A stretch of 64,000 nt of DNA from Pyrenula massariospora (GCA_021030905.1 JAGFMI010000003.1:868001-932000); one strand, 5' to 3'; shown: positions 22,568-34,534, numbered from the stretch's first letter. Translations and numbers: made by a program. The notes: generated from the sequence alone by a model not told the origin.

Positions 22568-24011
22568 ACCGGGAGTAGTGTCTTGGAAGGCTGATATGTT
22601 TGCTTGCCAGCAAGTACCGTAGTAGGCTCAAAGATGCTATGTAGACGAAAAACTGTGATTAATAGCGGCCGATCTTATTTGTGAGGTCGAGGAGAGTTTT
22701 CCACGCTGAGTCCAGATAACTGTAGCAAAATTGGTGGAGACTACGTGGAAGCAGCTCTGCGTTCTTTCATATCGCGATAATTGCTGTAGAGTCGAGAACA
22801 GGGCAGAAACAGATGGCTGTAAATAAATAAGAAGTGGACGGAGCCTGTAAGGCAGAGAGAAGGAAAGGCTTCCCAGGAATATTCAAAATAATTACCCATC
22901 ATGCGGCTGAGGTCTAGATTGCTCATTACGTCTTAGAATCACCGCAAGCCGTCAACACCATTTCGGCCAAGATGCACACATCTGCTAACTTCACCTATAA
23001 TCTCATTTGCTAGCCTTGAGCAGACAAAAAGAGCTCTTGAGAGGCGACCTATCTCAGCTGCCGCACACGACGCGTTGACATACTTGTGGCTTGCGCCATG
23101 TATTGACTGCCTAGAAAGGGGTGCGGATTTAGGCGCCACATCCCGCTTGATCGCCTAAAATGTACAACTAGTGACGCCCATCTCGGCCCGAGTCACGCCT
23201 AGTAGATGCGCCCCTGGGTAGTACCCGCCCTGGAGTGTTGTACTGGCTCGCTTTTAATAGATGCGCATTTTGCTTCTTTGAGTTCGACATCCCAGAGCTC
23301 GAAGTTGCTTCTGAATTGCCTTCTTTCTCACGACGAATGAAGCATAGACACCTTTTCCTTAGGCGGACTAACTTCTTGAAGTGGTGACCACATTTCCGAC
23401 ACTACGTAAATGACCGTGCTGGATAATTGACCAAACTATGCCCAGGACCAATGATGCTGACGGAGATTGAAGGAATCGTCGAAGTCGAAAACTAGTGAAT
23501 TTTGACCGCAAAACCGCCAAGGACATATCCAAGTGGCTTACTACGCAATGAAGAGTAAAGCACCTGGTTCATTCAGCGAAAGCACTGGTCGAGGTCGGTA
23601 TTTCCGACCAGGTCGTACTCCAGGCCAACAGAAAGAAATTCTGCCGCAGGGGTTGCCACTGAAAGTAGTCACATTCAGATTGCCGGGCTGATTGGCGTTC
23701 TCAGGGATACGGAGCAATCGACCGGCAGAGTTAATGAGATAACAAACCATATTTCCACTTTGCATTAAGCGCATTGGGTCCCTAGGATTCGGTCACAGAT
23801 TATTCTTAGTCAAGCTACATAACTGAGGGGGATGGATGCAAGCCCGGCTTGGAGCATTGGTATGCATAGTCGGTATAGTGAATCGATATATAGACAACCA
23901 TTTTTTTCCTTGGCCGCCGTTGATTCGTCCCCGAAAGATTTCGTTGCAAGCACTAGCAAGGAGTGGCCGGTCATGTTAGACCAAATACCATACTCTGCCC
24001 TTATACAGTAG
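22568..24011. other. 1.4 kb intergenic region
   Basis: Upstream of the NLR gene. One ATG-initiated minus frame (23541-23774, 77 codons) is open but unsupported. Otherwise nothing recognised. Confidence 0.5.
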
Positions 24012-24980
24012 TCAGACACCAGTGATTTTCTCCTTATTCAGTTCCACCCATTTTGGAAATTTCAAGGGTTCCTTCCCAGTATACTTGCTGATGTTGCCCA
24101 CAGCTTCCTTGTAAACATCGTCCGGATAAAAGTCAGCATTTACCCCCCTTAACCCTTTCAAACTTTTCACCAAATAGCCGGCTATTGGAGGCGCGATCCC
24201 ATGCTCATTGACATACAACTCCAAAGCCTCCTGCTCGTCCACGGCCACGACCTGCACCTCCCTCCCAACAGCTTTCCCCATAACAATAGTCGCATCCCTC
24301 TGCGACAGCAACTGCGGCCCGCATAGTTCAACGACCTTGCTCAAGTCACTCGGTGGTTGACTAGCAAGCAGCGCCCCACAGACCCCTCCAATATCCTCCG
24401 CCGTAATCCAATCGAACTTTGCATCCGGACTCAGGATCCTCACCTTCCCACTCTCCGACATGATGTCTTTCTTGTTCCTTAGCCCATTGCTCGCAAAGTA
24501 CGCCGGCCGCACCGCCACGAAGTGCCCCGGCCCCATCACCTCCTCGAGATTGATCTCGACACGCCCGTGCAAGTACGAAACGAAATCGGTCTCCGGAATG
24601 GCGTGTAGATCTTTGTGCTCCCTGATCGTGTAGCTACTTAGGTAGACGACAAGATCGATGCCGGAAGACTTGAGTGCCTCGACGGTCGCCCGCATGTGGT
24701 CTGGACTGCCGTGGGCGAGGTAGATGAAGGCGTGTTTGGCGCCGGTCTGGCGGACCGCGGCGGCGACAGTGTCGGGCTTGGTCAGGTCGGCTTGGACGCG
24801 CTCAAATGATCCTGGCTTTGATTGTTCGAGTTTGGCGAGGGCACCGGGAAGTGCCTTTTGGGTGTCGCGCATCGCAAGGACGACATCCTGAAAGGCGGAG
24901 GGGCGTTCGTGGACAGTCTGGGCCGTGATCGCGGCAACGGCACCTGTAGGGCCGAAGATTATCGTCTTGCTTGGCGCCAT
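24012..24980 (-). CDS. NmrA-like NAD(P)-binding protein
   Basis: A 322-aa intronless protein of the atypical short-chain dehydrogenase (NmrA-like) family. The N-terminal Rossmann motif is KTIIFGPTGAVA (residues 5-16; GxxGxxG-like). IYLAHGSPDHM and LVVYLSSYTIRE follow, where the usual catalytic Tyr-x3-Lys is not conserved as such. FVAVRPAYFASNG and FDWITAEDIGGV match the usual region around the substrate loop. Family members either sense NAD(P)(H), as NmrA does in nitrogen repression, or reduce quinones and phenolics. Which applies here is not decidable. Single exon, ATG 24980. The coding 5' half is C-rich and the 3' half G-rich. No cluster context. Confidence 0.88.
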   Translation of the reverse strand: MAPSKTIIFGPTGAVAAITAQTVHERPSAFQDVVLAMRDTQKALPGALAKLEQSKPGSFERVQADLTKPDTVAAAVRQTGAKHAFIYLAHGSPDHMRATVEALKSSGIDLVVYLSSYTIREHKDLHAIPETDFVSYLHGRVEINLEEVMGPGHFVAVRPAYFASNGLRNKKDIMSESGKVRILSPDAKFDWITAEDIGGVCGALLASQPPSDLSKVVELCGPQLLSQRDATIVMGKAVGREVQVVAVDEQEALELYVNEHGIAPPIAGYLVKSLKGLRGVNADFYPDDVYKEAVGNISKYTGKEPLKFPKWVELNKEKITGV

Positions 24981-26216
24981 ATTGGGAGGGAGGTAATCTT
25001 AAAGACAATAAAAGGAAACGATGGGGAAAACAATGTAGAGAGGGTAGACAGGATTAAGAAGGCCGTACTAGCCTTTATGCCTTAAGAACCGTTGCTGCTT
25101 GGAGACAACGCTTGAACATTAAGGTGTGTGGGACAACATGCAAAGGCAACCCACTTTGGTGTACCACAGTATTGTGGAATCGGCTTTCCCACTGAGATGT
25201 GCCGTCGGATAGAATGACCGAGCCGCGCCGTCTATATAATGAGGCTGTCTGCACAAGATTGGATCATAGCATCCGAAAGGGAAGTCCCTCACTTATCATA
25301 CTGAACCTGATAAGTAATCAAAAACCCTTTTAATGAACGGGTCGATCAACTCTGGTAAAGCCTTAAGTTTTAGGTACGCAGCTTCCCGTCCAAAATGAGG
25401 TGGCCAGACTTCTTCGCTCGCAACCGTAACCTAAGGCGGACATTTGATTTCTAAGCAAATCTTAATACCACAAGATGCAGAACGACTGCCGCGTTCGAAG
25501 CAGATGTTTCATCCGTTCTTCGATTCCTGCGCCAATCCGGCGCGTACCGAAAGATGGCCCCCACATAGCTGTAAATCAGAGTTTGGTAGGCTAAATAGCG
25601 CGGACGAAAGTGGTCCTCTCGGCCGAAATCCCTAAGGGGAGGACGTGCCGAAAGGGTTCGCTTTGAGATATCTAGACACGCAATAAAGGGCAAAGTGTTT
25701 CCGCTCTTCGCTTTACAAACTGGAATAGGGGGCCTAGTCTCAAAGGGAGCTGAAAAATAGGGCGTTTTCTGCTTCAAAGCGCTGAAAGATACTTAAGAGG
25801 TGCTGGAGGTCCTCGACTTCGAGATGACTGCGACAATTTGACGATCGCGATAAAACTTCCCACAATACGCGAGAGAACTCGACAAAGGCGAATAGCAGTG
25901 CGGAAAGATTGTAATGGCGCTTGGTATCGGTTCGATCCTCACCCGTAATTGCCAGACTATACTCTGTTTATACTGTGAGTACTGACATCCTATGCCATCT
26001 AAGCATGTTTTGGTCCAACGAATGTGCTTTATTTTAAAAAGGTGTATATTCAACACACGAGCTCGGCAGCGTCTGGCCGTGACATTCCAGGGCCTTTCTA
26101 CTACGTGAAACCTACACAAACACTTTCGTTTACGCTTGCCACGCCATTGGCACAGAGAACAGCCCTTCCAAAATCTTCGACACCATTTTAAAAACCCTAG
26201 TTTACTCCCTAGGATT
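24981..26216. other. 1.2 kb intergenic region
   Basis: Upstream of the NmrA-like gene and 3' of the secreted M35-like gene. No gene or structured repeat seen. Confidence 0.5.
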
Positions 26217-27563
26217 CTATGGCTGACCAACATATTGCATAGTACCTGAACGTATTAGTTCTGGGTCGTTGGGGAGGACGAAGTCGCGATCTTGTAGCTC
26301 TGAGAGAATGGCGTAGTACACAATGTTCATCGGGTTCCTCACAGCTAGACTTGTGGGGAATCGAATGATGTTATCCCATGTGAGAGCTGATCTATCGGTT
26401 GGAAAGAGAGAGGCGGGGTCATGAGGGGTTCGGAGATCATGAACTATATTTGATGGTCAAATTTCAGCTTGAAAATAAATCGATAGGAGAGAAAAGAATA
26501 AAGGTCGATGGAGTGCTCTAAGGAAGGACTCACGATTGAATGGAGGATAGAGACAGAACTAGAAGACATTAATAAGTCAGAGTTCTTTCCGACTGCGCTC
26601 AAGGCCTGAAGGTTAAGTTATGACAAACCTCGTGCAAGAAAACTGGGGCAGTCATCGATGGATAATTGAATAGTAGCCCGAACACTACAGTTGCATGGTC
26701 TGGCCAATGTGGAACGTCATCCCATGACTGCACACCTGACAAAAGCTGTGCATCGCAGATCTGCATTACACCAACGGCTCAGCATAAGTTCCGTGCCCGG
26801 GAGGGGGAGGGGGGAAAATGAAATCCAATATAGATTTTTAGGTGACAGACCGTCGTTGTCGCCCTTTCTTTAATATGTCTTACATATGGCGCATTGGTTC
26901 GGGGGCCACGCCAGGTCTGCGCTTGAAATAGATCAAGATCTTGGTCATAGTATTGGCAACCCTCAGTCAACCCCATTGCTATTCCATTCCCAATATCCTC
27001 CCATTCTTGATATTGTGTGAACTCATCGTCCCTTCCCGGCTCGGGTAGTCTATGTCGATCTCTCTGCATTATGTAATCACGTGGACGTTGGTGCTCAGGC
27101 GGGTCTGGACGCAAAGTCCAGCGATAAGTCGTGTTATAGGGATCGAGTCGATCGTGACGATCATTGTCGCAGTAATAGCGAATATGCGACAAACCTGCGT
27201 CTTGCCTTTCTTCAAGCCATAGGAACTCTGAAAAGATGTCTAACTTGCGATTAACACTGCCTTGATAGTACCAGCTCAAATCCCACCTTCAATTATGTCA
27301 TACGCGCCATGGCTGTTTGTAGTCCTGTTAGTTTTAAACAGCGTATCGAGCATCCGGTCTTGATACGGGTCCCGAAAATATATTTTTCTCATTACGTTTC
27401 TTGCCATCTCCTTGGCTTGTTCAAACCCATTTCTAAACGCCATCCACTTGACTGGATCCTCCCTGCATGAATCATCAATGTAATAGGTTAAAGGTTCAGA
27501 GGAACGTGCCATGAAAAGAAGCGTAAATAGCGTTAAGAGGCTCTCAAGTCTTTTGAACGCCAT
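26217..27563 (-). CDS. secreted M35-like (deuterolysin-fold) protein, altered zinc motif
   Basis: Five exons keep frame: 27287-27563, 26884-27227, 26629-26760, 26534-26558 and 26217-26443 (334 aa). A signal peptide (MAFKRLESLLTLFTLLFMARS) precedes YYIDDSCREDP and GFEQAKEMARN, the opening I associate with fungal secreted proteins of the M35/lysine-specific metallo-endopeptidase group. IRYYCDNDRHD and an AVRNPMNIVYYAIL block near the C-terminus also fit; compare the AIRNxxNYAYYA block of that family. At the expected HExxH site the reading is FLHE then FCL, across the exon 3-4 border, so the second metal His is Leu. If the annotation is right, zinc binding should be impaired and the protein may be a non-catalytic relative. 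The tiny 25-nt exon 4 is the least certain part. It is secreted, probably extracellular. Confidence 0.65.
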
Positions 27564-29510
27564 GAGAGAAAAAATCACCAGAGAATATGGCGGAACAGGA
27601 ATTGCGTGTATGGTATCTAGGCTCGGATGCAAGAAGTATGAGGAGATGCGGCGTCAAAACGGCGCAACGCGCTACGACATTGTCATAAAATTACCTTTCA
27701 CAAGACTAGTACCTTTCCAGCCAACAGGACAAGGCGTGTACTAAGAAAGACCCAGAAGACAGCCCTGTCATTGACGATTGAGCCATGTCCGCAGTCGCGG
27801 CCCAACACCGAGCCTTGTTCGGACTGTTTCCGAAAATACTCCGATTCCAAATTTAATAAATTCTTACGTTATTTGACGAAATGGCTGCAACTCTGATGCC
27901 TCAATTTATCTAAACAAATATCTTCACTTCCGCCAGAGCTTCAATCTTCAGCGCAACGAATTTCCAGTTGCAAAAACAGGGATGTGTTGAGCGAATATTC
28001 TTGCCGCTGTCGAGGAGATGTTGCTGCGACGTTTAGGCGCCTTGAACTGAAATTCCGCGAGAAACATTAAATCATTGTAGAATGTTCTTCCAAAGTCACC
28101 GCAATGCTTCTGGCTGCTGTCCTGAGCAGATATGCCTTAATAAGGTTAAGTCGCTTGATAGGCTTCACGTAATCACAGGAGATCAAAAAAAGAGTTGGTT
28201 ATAGCAGCACTACTTACCTTATTTCGAGTAAGAGCAAATGAGCAAAAGAAGACTAGAAAGTTCAGTGACCCAAATTCAAGAAACGAGACCTACGTTGTAA
28301 AAGGTGGGGATTCTATCTCACTAAAATTTGTGTGGCGGGTACGCCAAGATGTGGCTGTGGCATGTGGCTAGTCCCTACCATCTCTCCTCGCCTACATCCT
28401 ACGTTTTTACAGGCGATATTCAAGCCACGATTGACAAGACTGTCTTCTGAACGGCTCGTGACCCCAGTCTCTACTCCTCCTGGTCTTTGAGATTTATTTT
28501 GGTAAATAGGTAGTCCAGTTCACTGCTCTGCTTGAGCCTGGCAAGAACTTGTCTCCTTGGACTATTCTTTGATTTGTTTCACTCTTTAACTTGCTTGTAC
28601 TGCGGAACGCGATCTACTACGAAGAATGACTTTTCTTCTAATTCCGACTTTTAAAATGCGGGTATTGTTCACAAAGGTTCTTTCTAGGGCCCCTATGCTC
28701 AGGGTAACCTTGCGTTGTCATGGTTGTTGTCGGGCTCAAGGTAACTCCGCAAATGGCCCCTGAAGTTTTCTGAATGCTTATTTGCAGCTTTGCAACCTTA
28801 AATTGAGCTATGGGCAGTTCCAACATGCGGGCCAGGTGTCAATGCTGTTTCCGACATTTTAGCTCTGTCGGCGCGTCCCGCCAGCATACTATTTGTGCGG
28901 CGTATGCAGAGCTCCACCAGTTTTCCGCGGTCGGAAATCGGTTAGATCGTCAATTCCACTCCCCAAACTGATACATCTGACTGTTGCTGTGTTGGAAAAA
29001 GAGACTATGGCCTGTTTTGTCACTTCGGAAGCCACCGCCCAGACGGGCACTCCTCCACAGATGTTGATAGTGAATCATTGATTCAATCGTCACAATTTGT
29101 GATTCTTCGAACAGTACAGTTAGATTCGAAAACTCTCATAGAAGATGGAACAAGATCCATCTCCATTTTTTGGCGTATCGGTAACGCTCGAACAATTACA
29201 GTCTGAGCAACATCGACCGCCTAAGCGAAGAGAGCGTGATGATAGCTTACTTGGATGGCCCGCCTTAGATGGCCTTTGCGAGGACTTCCGGGGATCTGTG
29301 ACAATATTCGCAAGGGTGGGTGGTCACATCTCTCTGTAGCGGGCGCTTCAGTGAGAGCTCTTGTCCTTTAGAATGTCGAACGTCATCCTGCGAAATAGAC
29401 TAATACCCTACTCACCCTTTTCTTTAAAGTATTCAACCACTGTCTCATTCCGTGTTGGTTTTTGTCTATATTCATCTTTTCGAGTCCTCCTGAACTCGTC
29501 CTACGACAAA
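27564..29510. other. 1.9 kb intergenic region
   Basis: Divergent space between the M35-like gene (minus) and DPP III (plus), presumably with both promoters. A 64-codon ATG frame at 29145-29339 has no support as an exon. Confidence 0.5.
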
Positions 29511-31848
29511 ATGGTCGTAACATTGCAGCTTTCACCAGATATCCAAAACATCTTCAGTCATCTTTCACAACGAGAGAAACTGTATGCCCATTTCATGTCA
29601 CGAGCTGCCTGGCATGGTAGTCGTGTCATCATGCGCCAAACCTCGCCAGAGGCAGTCGACATTTTTGATCTGATCCTTGACCTGTACCATTGCTGCGATG
29701 GACACTGGGACAATCTTCGAGAGCAATGTGGAATCACTGCCTACGAGCTCAGCGTGTTTCTGGAATACGCAGCACTGTTCCTGTGCAATTTGGGGAATTT
29801 TACTGCGAGTGTAAATGTCTGAGCTATTATGACTTAGTTCTAATGGTCTTTAGGGTGATGGAGATCGAAAGTTCGTTCCCAATTTAGGCATGAAAGTGTT
29901 ACGAAAGATCGCCAACGCCTCATTGATCTCCAAACCTAATCTGGACAATACTCTCGCTTCTATGTCAGCTATACCTCCTTTCAGCCTTGGCTTTCCTTGC
30001 GACACCGGTATTTCAAATTATTACCTTGGAACAGAGCGTATTGCCCATGAAGAAATCTCTGGATTGGCCGAGGTGATGGACAGACACTCTCTTGAACCTG
30101 AAAATACCAGAGTGCAGAAATTGATCAAAGACAATAAACCTGTGTACGAAATTTTGCAGGCTTCTGCAGAGTGTGGCGCTCAAGAGCTCCAATCTAACGT
30201 TCACCTCCTTTGGGGCGACCATGCTAGCGAAATGTCAAAGATTTGCGCAGCCTTGACTGAGGCGAAGAAGTATACCACTAACGAAAAACAAAATAGTGTT
30301 CTCGCTAGCTACATCGAAAGTTTTAGAACCGGCAGCCTATCGCCGTACCGCTCATCGCAAAAAGCTTGGGTGGCTGACAAGTCCCCTCTTGTCGAGAACG
30401 TGCTTGGTTTCGTGGAGACTTACCGTGATCCATTTGGTGCCAGAGCAGAATGGGAAGGGCTGGTCGGCATAACAGATCCGCATGAGACTGCGGTGCTGGA
30501 ACGTTTCGTGGACAAGTCCTCAGCATTCATCCGCGAACTACCGTGGGCCGTGGCTGGAGAGAACGACGGAAAGGGCCCATTCGAAAAGACCTCATTTGAG
30601 CCTCCTGGCTTTATTAGTGTGCATGGTATGTTGAGTCCTCGAGATCTACGTTTGAGATTGCTAACCATTACAGCTCTTGCTTTCTGTGCGAGCAACATCT
30701 GGGAGGCTGCCAACCTACCGAACGTGAGTCCTTTCAAGACACTATATGCCTATCGTATGTCTGACAAGGTTTGTAGTACAATGACATTCGCGAAACCCAT
30801 GGCTTCAAGAACATCGTCATCGCCGGCCGGATGAGCACGCACCCCTACTCAACCTCCCTCTGCCCTTACATCCATCCCTCTGAGCAAACACGCTTCAAGG
30901 ACTGCGCATACGCCACGCGCTTCGTCCTCACAGCAATCCACGAGCTCATCGGGCACGGGACGGGCAAGCTTCTCAGCGAGACCTCACCCGGACAATTCAA
31001 TTTTGATCCCGAGAACCCACCGATCAACCCTCTCACCGGCCGACCGATCGAGTCTTTCTACCGCCCGGTCCAAACCTTCAACAGCACCTTCTCCGACATC
31101 GCCACCACCGTCGAAGAATGCCGCGCCTTCCTCATCGAGAAATACCTCATCGACAACAAAGACCTCCTCGCCATCTTCGGCTACACAGACTCAACCCCAA
31201 TCACCGCTGACGACAGTCCGTACCCTCCCCCCTTCCCCCCCCCTCCCTCTTACCCACCCACTAACCCATCCCCACCTATACACAGTAATCCACAACGCCT
31301 ACACCCAGCTCGCCACCGACGGCCTCCGCGCCCTCGCCCACTACAACCCCGAAACCCAGACCTGGGGCGACCCGCACAAACGCGTAAGCCCCCAATTCCC
31401 CTTCCCCTCCCCCTTTTCCCACCCCCTCCTCTCACACTATGCTGCACAGGCCCACTTCGCAATCCTCCACCACCTTCTCCTCCACACCCCCCTCCATATC
31501 ACCCACACTGTCTTCCCACCCTCTCTAACCATCCACCTCCCCCCCTCCCCTACCCTTTCCCACACCCTCAAACCCGCCATCGCCCAGCTACTCCTGCAGC
31601 TGCACGTCCACCGCTGCACCGCCAACGCCTCCGCGTGCCGCGCCCTCTTCTCCCCGCTCACCGTCGTGAGTGGGGAGTTTGAGGATTGGCGGAGGGCGGT
31701 GTGCGAGATCGAAGCTAAGGGAGGGGAGGGGATGGTGGGGTATGTGCAGGGGAATACGTTTCTCAAAGAGGATGGGAGCGTGGGGTGGAGGGGGTACGAG
31801 GCGAGTGCGCGGGGGGTGGTTAGGAGTTGGGCTGAGAGGGGGGTTTGA
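29511..31848 (+). CDS. DPP3: dipeptidyl peptidase III (M49)
   Basis: Zinc peptidase that removes dipeptides from the N-termini of short cytosolic peptides. Six exons keep frame: 29511-29810, 29854-30625, 30674-30723, 30777-31215, 31286-31383 and 31450-31848 (685 aa). Family blocks are REKLYAHFMSRAAWHGSR, WGDHASEMSKICAAL, LPNYNDIRETHGFKN, the M49 zinc motif HELIGHGTGK (about 429-438), VEECRA with the third zinc ligand Glu, ATDGLRALAHYNPET, RCTANASACR and VQGNTFLKEDGSV. The residue after EECRA is Phe (codon 31128-31130), where family members usually have Glu. ATG 29373 is also in frame and would add 46 residues; 29511 fits the family's start better. Introns 4 and 5 are almost pure pyrimidine, and intron 4 uses donor GTCCGT. 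The last 2.5 exons are far richer in C, then G, than the first. Confidence 0.93.
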
Positions 31849-32191
31849 TGGAGGCGAAGGGGAGGGGAGGGGGGAAGGGGAGGAGGTTGAGGGGGTTGGA
31901 GGGTTACGCTGGGGTGGTTTGGGGGAGCACGTTCGTTTGTGATGGGGGTTGTAGCTCTGGTTACTTTGTTTGTTACGTGTGCGAAGCGGGCGATGGATTT
32001 TTGATGTTCTATGGTTGAGTCTATTTAAGTCATTCGTTGATGAAGCGTGCTCATATCTGTATTTACACAGCTGGCATTTCCTTCGTGGCTCTCTATATTC
32101 CGCTGGCTACTATGCTGTTGAAATCAAATCGACCAAACACCGGGTATCACGCTATGCTGAACCCCAACATCCAATGAACACAAGCTTATGT
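31849..32191. other. convergent 3' intergenic space
   Basis: G-rich just after the DPP III stop, otherwise unremarkable. No gene seen. Confidence 0.5.
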
Positions 32192-34534
32192 TTAGCCAAA
32201 GTGATACAAAACCTGTCCCTTCCCTTTCTTGCCTTTCTTCTTGCCTCCGGCAGTATCCGCGACGTCTGCATTATCGAAAGCTGTTGTCGTCGCCGAGACT
32301 GGCTGAGCAGATGTGTTGCCGTTTGCCATGCCCCATGGATTCGAGGTAGACACTTTTTGGGATTTGTCGTTCCACCGCACGCTCCCTTTCGTGAGGCCAG
32401 CCATCAGAGTGTTCGGCTTCGCGCCTGCTGGCAGAGCAGGGAACGCCTCGCTGTTCCCTGTTGAAGCTGGAGGCTTCGTCGAGTTTGGACGACTAGGTGC
32501 TGGAGAACTTCGAGCGTTGTTTGAGGGAGCAACCCACATCGGCGCATTGGCCTTCTTCGGTGCGTTTGGGTTGGATAAAGGTGGAAAGGCAGGGCCATGC
32601 TGTACTGAGGACTGCGAAGGCGTAGGGCTTAGAGCGTTCCCCCAGCTCCCCTGCCGTGATACGGCTGAGCGTGAGGATTGAGCCGTTGAGGATTTGAGTT
32701 TCAAGATCCTCTTGCCGCTATTGCTGGCTGTATTTGACGTCATTTCCGGCAATGCTCCGCTTGGACCAGGTAGGCTGGGGTAATCCTCGTTGATAGCGCG
32801 CCAGTCATTCCACGCTTTGAGGAGACCCTCACGTTTGGAAGAGTCTTCGTAGATATCAGCAAGCTCTTTAATGAGCTTACCCATTTCTGAGGCGCCCGTA
32901 TCAAAGAGAGAGAAGAAGGCGTCGAGAAGGTTAGAAGCAGAAATCGAGGAGGTGCGGTAGGAGGAAACTTTGGCACGGAAGTCGGAGAGTTTCTGGGTGT
33001 CGTTGTTGAGGAGGCGGGAGGCACGCTCGATTACAGCAGTGTGGCGAAGGCGACGAGCTTGTTCTTGGGGGTTAAGGTTGGCGGTGGAGCTCGGTGTCGT
33101 AGAATCGAGGGAGAGGTTTTCGACAGCTGGAAGAGGTGGAGGAGGGCTTGGATTGCGTCGAGCAGCTGTTGTCGGCTGGGTAGGTTGTGTGAGTTGACCT
33201 CCAAAAGTCCTGGTCGAGACCGATTGGGCGCTTTGAATGGCCATTGTACGTTGGTATGCTAACTCAGCTCGTGACATAGACTGGGCACTCGAAACCGGTA
33301 ACGGTTCTGCATTAGGATCTCGGCCTCTCCCGCCAGGTCCACGACCACTTCTTCCCCCTCGTTGAGGCTGGTAAGGTGCGCGATAGTCAAAACTTGACAT
33401 ATCGACTAGTCTTGCATCTCTTCTAGCATCCTTAGTCAGACCGTTTGGATGCTCTTGAAGCTGGTGGGCTTTGAGGTCCATCTCAGAATCAAAGACGATG
33501 AATTTCTTTGCTAGACAATCCCGGTCCAGACACAAGAAATGGTCGTCTCGAAAATGCTTCTCAAGCATATCGTAATCCAGGTAATAATCAGGTTGCCGTC
33601 CACCATTTCTCCGGTCACATATATGACATTTCTCATGTTTGTCGCGGCAGTGGGTGTACAGTTCATCCTCACCATAAAATCTCTGCCGGCAGAACCCACA
33701 TTCTGGATGTCCTTTAAATCCGCTCTGGTCGACTGCGCCAGGATTGTCGTCTCCAAATCTCTCATGCTTCCGTAGCTCCCCAAATGTAAACAATTGATGT
33801 TCATGAGTGAAAGCCTTCTTGTTCCGCGTACAGAGATCGCACATAACGCGTCCATGCTGAGACCTGACGTGCCTATGTAAATCTGGCCAGCTCATGCAAG
33901 CGGTGGCGCAGTCCGAAGCTGGGCAGTTGTATCGCAAAAGCAGTTTTGTATCAAGAAGGATAGTGTCTTTCTCGAATTTGATGCCAAGATTCTCATCTGA
34001 GTTCACAAAATCCGACTCTTGAAAGTCCTCATACCGCTTCGTTGCGTCACCTGTGAAAATTACGAAATTGGCTTCGGTTCGACAATGTACACATTTTCTG
34101 TCCTTGAATAGCGCTCTCCACCGCAGAGCGCAAACATGGCAGCTCTGGTGGTTGCAGGGCGCAATGGAGGTATGTTCGATCTTTGAAGCACAGATGAAGC
34201 AAATATCCCCTTCTGTATCATCTTCGACAGCATTCTCTGCCGGCGCAAGGGTCGCGCTAGCTTCGCCTTCATCTTTTGAGGCATCTTCGGTCAGGCGAGC
34301 ACCGAAAATGCCTCCTGGTGGATGAAATCCTCCTCCTGGGTTATTGCCGCGAGGTAGGCTTGCTCTCGGCACGTCTCCCCGGCCACGACCGCCCGCTCGA
34401 CCTCTCTTTGACTTTCCATCTCTTGGGCCACTTGGAGGATGTGACCGTCTCGCAGCACTACCGCGGCCTCTACTTCCGCGATTGCTTTGTCCTGTGCCTC
34501 TAGGAGATGCGGGTGTAGGTATTGAGTCTGCCAT
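32192..34534 (-). CDS. HEL2: E3 ubiquitin ligase Hel2/ZNF598 (ribosome quality control)
   Basis: Single open frame of 780 aa from ATG 34534; the frame opens slightly upstream only from TTG. In yeast and human, Hel2/ZNF598 ubiquitinates small-subunit proteins of collided ribosomes. An Arg/Gly-rich N-terminus precedes a C3HC4 RING (about 112-151): CFICASKIEHTSIAPCNHQS, then CHVCALRW and KCVHC. A run of C2H2-type fingers follows (CPASDCATACMSWPDLHRHV, CGFCRQRFYGEDELYTHC, CHICDRR, CLDRDCLAKKFIVF), the family's typical order. The C-terminal half is low-complexity and Pro/Ser-rich, with RG repeats, ending in a basic tail KKKGKKGKGQVLYHFG that resembles the usual C-terminal motif. It is convergent with DPP III. 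Housekeeping gene. Confidence 0.95.
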   Translation of the reverse strand: MADSIPTPASPRGTGQSNRGSRGRGSAARRSHPPSGPRDGKSKRGRAGGRGRGDVPRASLPRGNNPGGGFHPPGGIFGARLTEDASKDEGEASATLAPAENAVEDDTEGDICFICASKIEHTSIAPCNHQSCHVCALRWRALFKDRKCVHCRTEANFVIFTGDATKRYEDFQESDFVNSDENLGIKFEKDTILLDTKLLLRYNCPASDCATACMSWPDLHRHVRSQHGRVMCDLCTRNKKAFTHEHQLFTFGELRKHERFGDDNPGAVDQSGFKGHPECGFCRQRFYGEDELYTHCRDKHEKCHICDRRNGGRQPDYYLDYDMLEKHFRDDHFLCLDRDCLAKKFIVFDSEMDLKAHQLQEHPNGLTKDARRDARLVDMSSFDYRAPYQPQRGGRSGRGPGGRGRDPNAEPLPVSSAQSMSRAELAYQRTMAIQSAQSVSTRTFGGQLTQPTQPTTAARRNPSPPPPLPAVENLSLDSTTPSSTANLNPQEQARRLRHTAVIERASRLLNNDTQKLSDFRAKVSSYRTSSISASNLLDAFFSLFDTGASEMGKLIKELADIYEDSSKREGLLKAWNDWRAINEDYPSLPGPSGALPEMTSNTASNSGKRILKLKSSTAQSSRSAVSRQGSWGNALSPTPSQSSVQHGPAFPPLSNPNAPKKANAPMWVAPSNNARSSPAPSRPNSTKPPASTGNSEAFPALPAGAKPNTLMAGLTKGSVRWNDKSQKVSTSNPWGMANGNTSAQPVSATTTAFDNADVADTAGGKKKGKKGKGQVLYHFG

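Noticed and set aside
23541-23774. 77-codon minus-strand frame from a true ATG
   Set aside because: No homology cue, signal peptide or splice partner; chance cannot be excluded.
25920-25945. GGTTCGATCC, a tRNA B-box-like word
   Set aside because: The flanking bases do not form a T-arm stem and no acceptor or anticodon arm fits.
29145-29339. 64-codon ATG frame upstream of DPP III as a first exon
   Set aside because: No donor/acceptor pair links it in frame, and DPP III is already complete at its N-terminus.
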